Positions 59,985 to 64,000 of a stretch of DNA of 64,000 nucleotides are shown in pieces. Below the pieces are notes generated by a model that made no database searches, had not been told where the DNA came from, and worked only from the letters and a program-made list of their open reading frames with translations. The stretch spans positions 1-64,000 of the forward strand of contig DATBGZ010000043.1 of NCBI GenBank assembly GCA_036557785.1. Direction: 5' to 3'. The stretch comes from DATBGZ01 sp036557785. Its GTDB lineage: Bacteria; Actinomycetota; Actinomycetes; Mycobacteriales; Micromonosporaceae. The stretch's first letter is position 1. Each line of letters opens with the position of its first letter. A program made the position numbers and the translations under genes.

Positions 59985-60452
59985 TCTTGAAACAGCGGTA
60001 GCGGTATCTGGTGGCCCGAACCGAGTCATCGGCCGGTGCTTCGACAACGGGCGCAACATCGAGTTCACCAAATTCATGAACGACGTGGCCCGCAAGTATC
60101 CCAAAGCCCGGGAGATCCACGTCGTCCTGGACAACCTGTCCACCCACCACAACGCCGACGTCTGGCTGGCCAAGCACCCCAACGTTACCTTGCACTTCAC
60201 CCCGGTGGGCAACTCCTGGATCAACCAGATCGAGAACTGGTTCGGCATCGCCACGCGCCAAGCCATCCGGCGGGGCTCTTTCACCTCACTCGGGCGCCTG
60301 ATCAGAGAGGTAAATGACTACATCAAGCGCTGGAACGCCGACCCCGAGCCCTTCACCTGGACCACTACCGCAGCCGAGATCATGGCCAAGTCGCGATACT
60401 CGACCGCGACTCCAGGCGACTCGTCGACAACAACCAGCAGCCGACCAAGTAA
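59985..60452 (+). pseudogene. IS630 family transposase, C-terminal remnant
   Basis: The frame from about 59985 reads GRCFDNGRNIEFTKFMNDVA, then EIHVVLDNLSTHHN (DDE second Asp), HFTPVGNSWINQIENWF (third catalytic Glu) and WNADPEPFTWTTTAAEIMAK. The N-terminal DNA-binding part and first Asp region are absent. Near 60393 a frameshift moves the natural end (ILDRDSRRLVDNNQQPTK, stop at 60450-60452) into the next frame. It is a dead insertion-sequence fragment directly upstream of the ABC permease gene. Confidence 0.8.
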
Positions 60453-60496
60453 AGCAGATTCAATTGCAGGGCAACCAGCACGAGTCGGGAGCTTGC

Positions 60497-63307
60497 ATGG
60501 TTCGGGTCATGATCGCGCAGTTGCGACGGCGACGTGGGCGGGCCGTGGCCCTCCTGATCGGGATGCTGGTCGCCACCACCGGGTTCACCGTGCTAACGTC
60601 CGAATCGGCGGCGGAGAGACTGCAGGTCACATCGACGGTCAGCGCGAATGCCCGCAGCGTCTATGACATCCTGGTCCGGCCGAAGGGATCCCAGACCAGC
60701 GTCGAGACCAGATCCGGCCTAGTCACCCCGGACTTCCTGTCCGGGCAGTTCGGGGGGATCACCCTCGACCAGTGGCATCAGATCCAGGCGATTTCCGGCA
60801 TCGACGTGGCCGCGCCGGTGGCCATGATCGGATACGTGTACGTCCAGGCGGACTTTCGGATTGACGTGACCAGCGCGATCAACCGTAGCAAGGCCACGCA
60901 GGTGCTCCGGCTGGACCGAACCTGGATGGCCGACCATGGCTCGACGTCGCTGCCGGATCCGGCCGCGCAATATGTCTATGTGACTACCCGCCCGATCGCC
61001 TGGCCCAGAGGCGATCCGGACGATCCAACCTGGTCAGACGGGAAGAAGCGCAGGAATAGCAGCCGGTGCACAACCTCGGATGATCCAGAATTCATCGCAA
61101 ATCCGATCGAGATCGAGCCGGACGGTTCAGAGCGGGTGCTGTGCGAACAGCACGAGTTGGACAAGAATAGTGACAAGTCAGCGAGCATGATGATCGCGCG
61201 CATTCTGCCCGACGGCACCTTCGAGACTGGCGACCAGTCGTCGACGAAGACCCTCACCGTCGATGAGAGATGGCCCATCCCGATGCTGCTCGCTGCGGTG
61301 GATCCCGCGAGTGAGGCCCAACTGGTCAGCCTCGACCGCGCTCTCACCTCGGGGTCCTACCTGTCCGAGGCCGACGTCAAGCCGGACGACAGCGATGGCA
61401 TAGTCCGTTACACCGTCCCCGTCCTAGCCACCGACCAGCCGGCGCTCGACGAGCAACTTGTCGTCGACGTCGAAGCCCTGCATGTCCCCGACGGGGCCGA
61501 TGTCGCGACTGCAGGTTGGGATTCGCCCGAGGCGCACGTGCCTGCGGTACTCAGCGCGGCGCCCGCAACGAGAGTCAGCCAGCAGACCCTGACGGCCGAC
61601 CAGGAGTACATCAACACGATCGCCAACCCGCCGTTCGGCGCGGGACAACTCGCATTCATGAGCGGCGTTGCCTTCGCCCAACCCAGCCCGGCGACCTTCG
61701 CCACCAACTTGGACGGATCGCTGCGGCCACAACCGGCACCGCCAACCGACCCCGATCAACTCAACTTCGGTCAGACGCAAGGATCGGGTCTGCCAGTCCT
61801 GCCACCCCTGTTCGGCGACACGGCGTTCCGGGCTCTGACGCCTTACGTGCCAGGCGGGGACGTTTCAAGCCCATCCATCGTCAGCATTGTCAAGGCGGGG
61901 ACGTTCAACCCCTCGAAGATTGAGAAGTCAGCCAGCCTTGGCGCCGCCTCGCTGGAGACGTACCAGCAGCCGTCGTTGGTCGGCGCGGACGCGGCCAGCA
62001 AGGCGGCGCTGGGTGGTACGCAGCTGCAGGCCGACGGGAACACCACCGGGTATGTGGCGACGCCACCCGCACTGATCACGTCGCTTGGTTCCCTGTCCCA
62101 ATTCCGCCTGCCCAAGCCGATCTCCGCGATCCGGGTCCGGGTGGACGGCGCCACCAGCGCTGATCCGCTCTCCCGGGAACGGGTCCGCATCGCCGCCCAG
62201 CGGATTGAGGAGGCCACCGGCCTCGACGTCGATATCACCCTCGGCTCGTCGGCATCTCCTCAGACCATCGACCTCGCCGCCGGTAGGTACGGCCGCCCTG
62301 CGCTGAAGCTGACCGAGGGCTGGACCCGTAAGGGGGCCGCCCTGGCCATTGTCAGTGCCCTCGACCGCAAGAGCCTGGTCTTGTTCGTACTGATCCTGGT
62401 GGTGTGCATGCTGTTCCTCGGCAACGCGGTGGCGGCGGTCGTCCGCAGTCGGCGACGGGAGCTAGCCATCCTCGCGTACCTCGGCTGGCCCCGGCGAAGA
62501 CTCGTGGGCCTCATCCTCGGCGAGGTCGGCCTGATCGGCCTGATCGCTGGGGCGGTGAGCGCCGCTGCGGCCATCTCGATCGCACACCTCGCCAACATCT
62601 CCCTCACCTCTGGCCACGCGCTGCTCGCCGTACCGGTGTCCCTGGGTCTGGCACTGATCGCCGCAGCCGCCCCGGCGTGGCGGGCTGGCCGGGTCCGGGC
62701 CACCACCGCGTTGTCCACCTCGGTCCGCGCGCCCCGCCGCGCGATCCGCAACCGTCGGCGCACAGTCGCCGGGATCGCGCTGGCCAACCTGCGTCGCTCC
62801 CCCGGTCGAACGCTGCTCGGCGCGTTGGCACTCGCCATCGGCACTGCGGCGGTCACCGTCCTCACCTCAATTGATCGCGTGTTCCACGACCTGGTCACCG
62901 GTACCCTGCTCGGCGACGCGGTCTCCCTCCAGGTCCGCGGCGTCGATCTGGTCGCCGTGCTGGCCACCGTGATCCTCGGCCTCGTCGCCGTCGCCGACAT
63001 GCTCTATCTGTCAATCCAGGAGCGAAGCGAGGAGTTCGCCGCGCTGCGGGCGATCGGCTGGTCTGACGCCGCTGTCGGTCGGCTCGTCGCCTATGAGGGT
63101 GTCGGTATCGGCGTGCTCGGCGTGGCGATGGGCGTGGCTGCCGGCCTGGTTTCGACAGCCACGTTCGCCGGCGAATCGGTCGCCGGACTGATCGGTATCG
63201 GGATCGAGGTCGCCCTGTGCGGCGTGGTGCTGACCGCCGTGGCCGCTACGGTGCCGGCTTTCCTGCAGCGCTACCTGTCCGTCTCCGCTCAACTGGCCGA
63301 GGAGTGA
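60497..63307 (+). CDS. MacB/FtsX-type ABC transporter permease
   Basis: A 936-aa membrane protein. One N-terminal span (AVALLIGMLVATTGFTVL) leads to a large extracellular region of about 560 residues, then two FtsX modules: spans around LVLFVLILVVCMLFLGNAVA with RRELAILAYLGWPRRRLVG, and a second set ending after RSEEFAALRAIGWSDAAVGR. Such permeases export lipids, peptides or drugs, or transmit force to the outside. ATG at 60497 has GGGAG upstream; the frame can be opened further into the transposase remnant, which is rejected. Its ATPase follows. Confidence 0.85.
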   Translation: MVRVMIAQLRRRRGRAVALLIGMLVATTGFTVLTSESAAERLQVTSTVSANARSVYDILVRPKGSQTSVETRSGLVTPDFLSGQFGGITLDQWHQIQAISGIDVAAPVAMIGYVYVQADFRIDVTSAINRSKATQVLRLDRTWMADHGSTSLPDPAAQYVYVTTRPIAWPRGDPDDPTWSDGKKRRNSSRCTTSDDPEFIANPIEIEPDGSERVLCEQHELDKNSDKSASMMIARILPDGTFETGDQSSTKTLTVDERWPIPMLLAAVDPASEAQLVSLDRALTSGSYLSEADVKPDDSDGIVRYTVPVLATDQPALDEQLVVDVEALHVPDGADVATAGWDSPEAHVPAVLSAAPATRVSQQTLTADQEYINTIANPPFGAGQLAFMSGVAFAQPSPATFATNLDGSLRPQPAPPTDPDQLNFGQTQGSGLPVLPPLFGDTAFRALTPYVPGGDVSSPSIVSIVKAGTFNPSKIEKSASLGAASLETYQQPSLVGADAASKAALGGTQLQADGNTTGYVATPPALITSLGSLSQFRLPKPISAIRVRVDGATSADPLSRERVRIAAQRIEEATGLDVDITLGSSASPQTIDLAAGRYGRPALKLTEGWTRKGAALAIVSALDRKSLVLFVLILVVCMLFLGNAVAAVVRSRRRELAILAYLGWPRRRLVGLILGEVGLIGLIAGAVSAAAAISIAHLANISLTSGHALLAVPVSLGLALIAAAAPAWRAGRVRATTALSTSVRAPRRAIRNRRRTVAGIALANLRRSPGRTLLGALALAIGTAAVTVLTSIDRVFHDLVTGTLLGDAVSLQVRGVDLVAVLATVILGLVAVADMLYLSIQERSEEFAALRAIGWSDAAVGRLVAYEGVGIGVLGVAMGVAAGLVSTATFAGESVAGLIGIGIEVALCGVVLTAVAATVPAFLQRYLSVSAQLAEE

Positions 63308-63310
63308 CCG

Positions 63311-64000
63311 ATGCCCGCCATCGTGGTCGACAACCTGACGAAGACGTTCCGCACGGGCGGTGTCGAGGTCATCGCCGTCGACCGGGTCAGCCTCCAGATC
63401 GAGGAGGGAATGACTGTCGCTTTCACCGGGCCGTCCGGCTCCGGCAAGTCGACCCTGCTGCACCTCATCGGCGCGGTCGAGCGGCCGGACAGCGGCACCA
63501 TCCGGGTCGGCGACACCGAGGTCGCCCTGCTCAGGAGGGACAAACTCGCGGCCTACCGAAGAGGCATCGGATTCGTCTTCCAGCGCTATCACCTGCTGCC
63601 GGCGCTGACCGCGCTGGAGAACGTGATGGCACCCGTGCTGCCCTACCGGGTGCGCTACAACAAGGCCGCCCGAGCCCGGGAACTGCTTGCCGCCGTCGGG
63701 CTGGAGGGTCGAGAGCGGTCCCTGCCGGCCGAACTGTCCGGTGGCCAGCAACAGCGGGTGGCTATCGCCCGCGCGCTAATGAGCCGCCCGGCGCTGCTGC
63801 TCGCCGACGAACCAACCGGCAACCTCGACTCGGTCACCGGCGCCGGAATTTTGGACCTGCTCGCCGACCTGCGCCGTGAATACTCGATGACTACCCTAGT
63901 CGCCACGCACGAGCAGCACGTCGCCACTCGCGCTAGTCGGCTGATACGGCTGCGGGACGGCGCCGTCATCGACGATCTCGATCTGCACGGCGGGACACCA
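63311..64000 (+). CDS. LolD/MacB-type ABC transporter ATPase (3' end outside the window)
   Basis: An open frame of 230 codons from ATG 63311 reaches the window edge without a stop. Walker A GPSGSGKSTLLHLIGAVERP lies near residue 40, signature LSGGQQQRVAIARAL near 145, Walker B ALLLADEPTGNLDS and the H-loop in VATHEQHV follow. It is the usual partner of the FtsX-type permease, starting three bases after it. Nearly complete; only the last few residues are missing. Confidence 0.92.
   Translation, partial: MPAIVVDNLTKTFRTGGVEVIAVDRVSLQIEEGMTVAFTGPSGSGKSTLLHLIGAVERPDSGTIRVGDTEVALLRRDKLAAYRRGIGFVFQRYHLLPALTALENVMAPVLPYRVRYNKAARARELLAAVGLEGRERSLPAELSGGQQQRVAIARALMSRPALLLADEPTGNLDSVTGAGILDLLADLRREYSMTTLVATHEQHVATRASRLIRLRDGAVIDDLDLHGGTP

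Noticed and set aside
60314..60496. Upstream extension of the ABC permease frame
   Set aside because: It runs through the transposase remnant; an ATG with GGGAG at 60497 begins the membrane protein.

Overview
The window is very GC-rich with strong third-position G/C, many 4-bp stop/start overlaps, F420- and mycofactocin-type oxidoreductases and a DUF222/HNH-type gene start. These traits point to a filamentous or soil actinomycete (Actinomycetota). The genus cannot be fixed from the sequence. No tRNA, rRNA or CRISPR array was found.

Layout. (1) 1-553: the start of a DUF222/13E12-like gene running off the left edge, plus a DUF1016 N-terminal fragment abutting gntR1. (2) 554-10183 (minus): one long operon of a dipeptide/oligopeptide-type ABC importer (substrate-binding lipoprotein, two permeases, two ATPases), a UGSC-family protein and its partner, two SDRs and a GntR/FCD regulator. 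(3) 10635-11477 (plus): a divergent IclR regulator. (4) 11525-21642 (minus): a second long operon whose first two genes are a second UGSC/partner pair. Two mycofactocin-type (NDMA-dependent) alcohol dehydrogenases, an aldehyde dehydrogenase, an F420-type LLM oxidoreductase, a PaaK-like CoA ligase, a zinc MDR dehydrogenase and an ACMSD-family amidohydrolase follow. (5) 21726-26347 (plus): a lone CoxL-type molybdenum hydroxylase subunit, a zinc-free MDR oxidoreductase and a fused CoA-transferase. (6) 26592-34908: a secreted propeller-like protein, two more NDMA-type alcohol dehydrogenases, a NifU-like/FAD oxidoreductase/IlvD-Edd operon and a second amidohydrolase. (7) 35000-39123: gntR2, a NarL-type two-component pair and a secreted SnoaL-like protein. 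(8) 39206-44426: PurU and MetF divergent from a LigM-like tetrahydrofolate-dependent O-demethylase, then a benzoylformate decarboxylase. (9) 44476-47005: a MazF/antitoxin pair, a VOC protein and an unknown protein. (10) 47023-57330: an aa3-type cytochrome c oxidase locus (ctaB, ctaG, duplicated cupredoxin lipoprotein, ctaC-D-E-F) with a two-component system and a TlpA-like thioredoxin. (11) 57365-60452: a decayed island with a truncated SDR, a multiply frameshifted gene and an IS630 transposase remnant. (12) 60497-64000: a MacB/FtsX-type permease and its ATPase, cut by the right edge.

How it fits together (inference). Regions 2 to 6 look like one catabolic programme. A small molecule is imported by the Dpp-like transporter, alcohol groups are oxidised by the four mycofactocin-type dehydrogenases and the aldehyde dehydrogenase, and acids are activated by the PaaK-like ligase or CoA-transferase. 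Amidohydrolases, SDRs and the dehydratase trim the skeleton. The two UGSC/partner modules are the least understood part. Region 8 is a coherent C1 module: a methyl group taken from a methoxylated aromatic becomes methyl-tetrahydrofolate, MetF oxidises it, and PurU releases formate. Several short dispersed repeats and long palindromes have shaped gene boundaries across the window.
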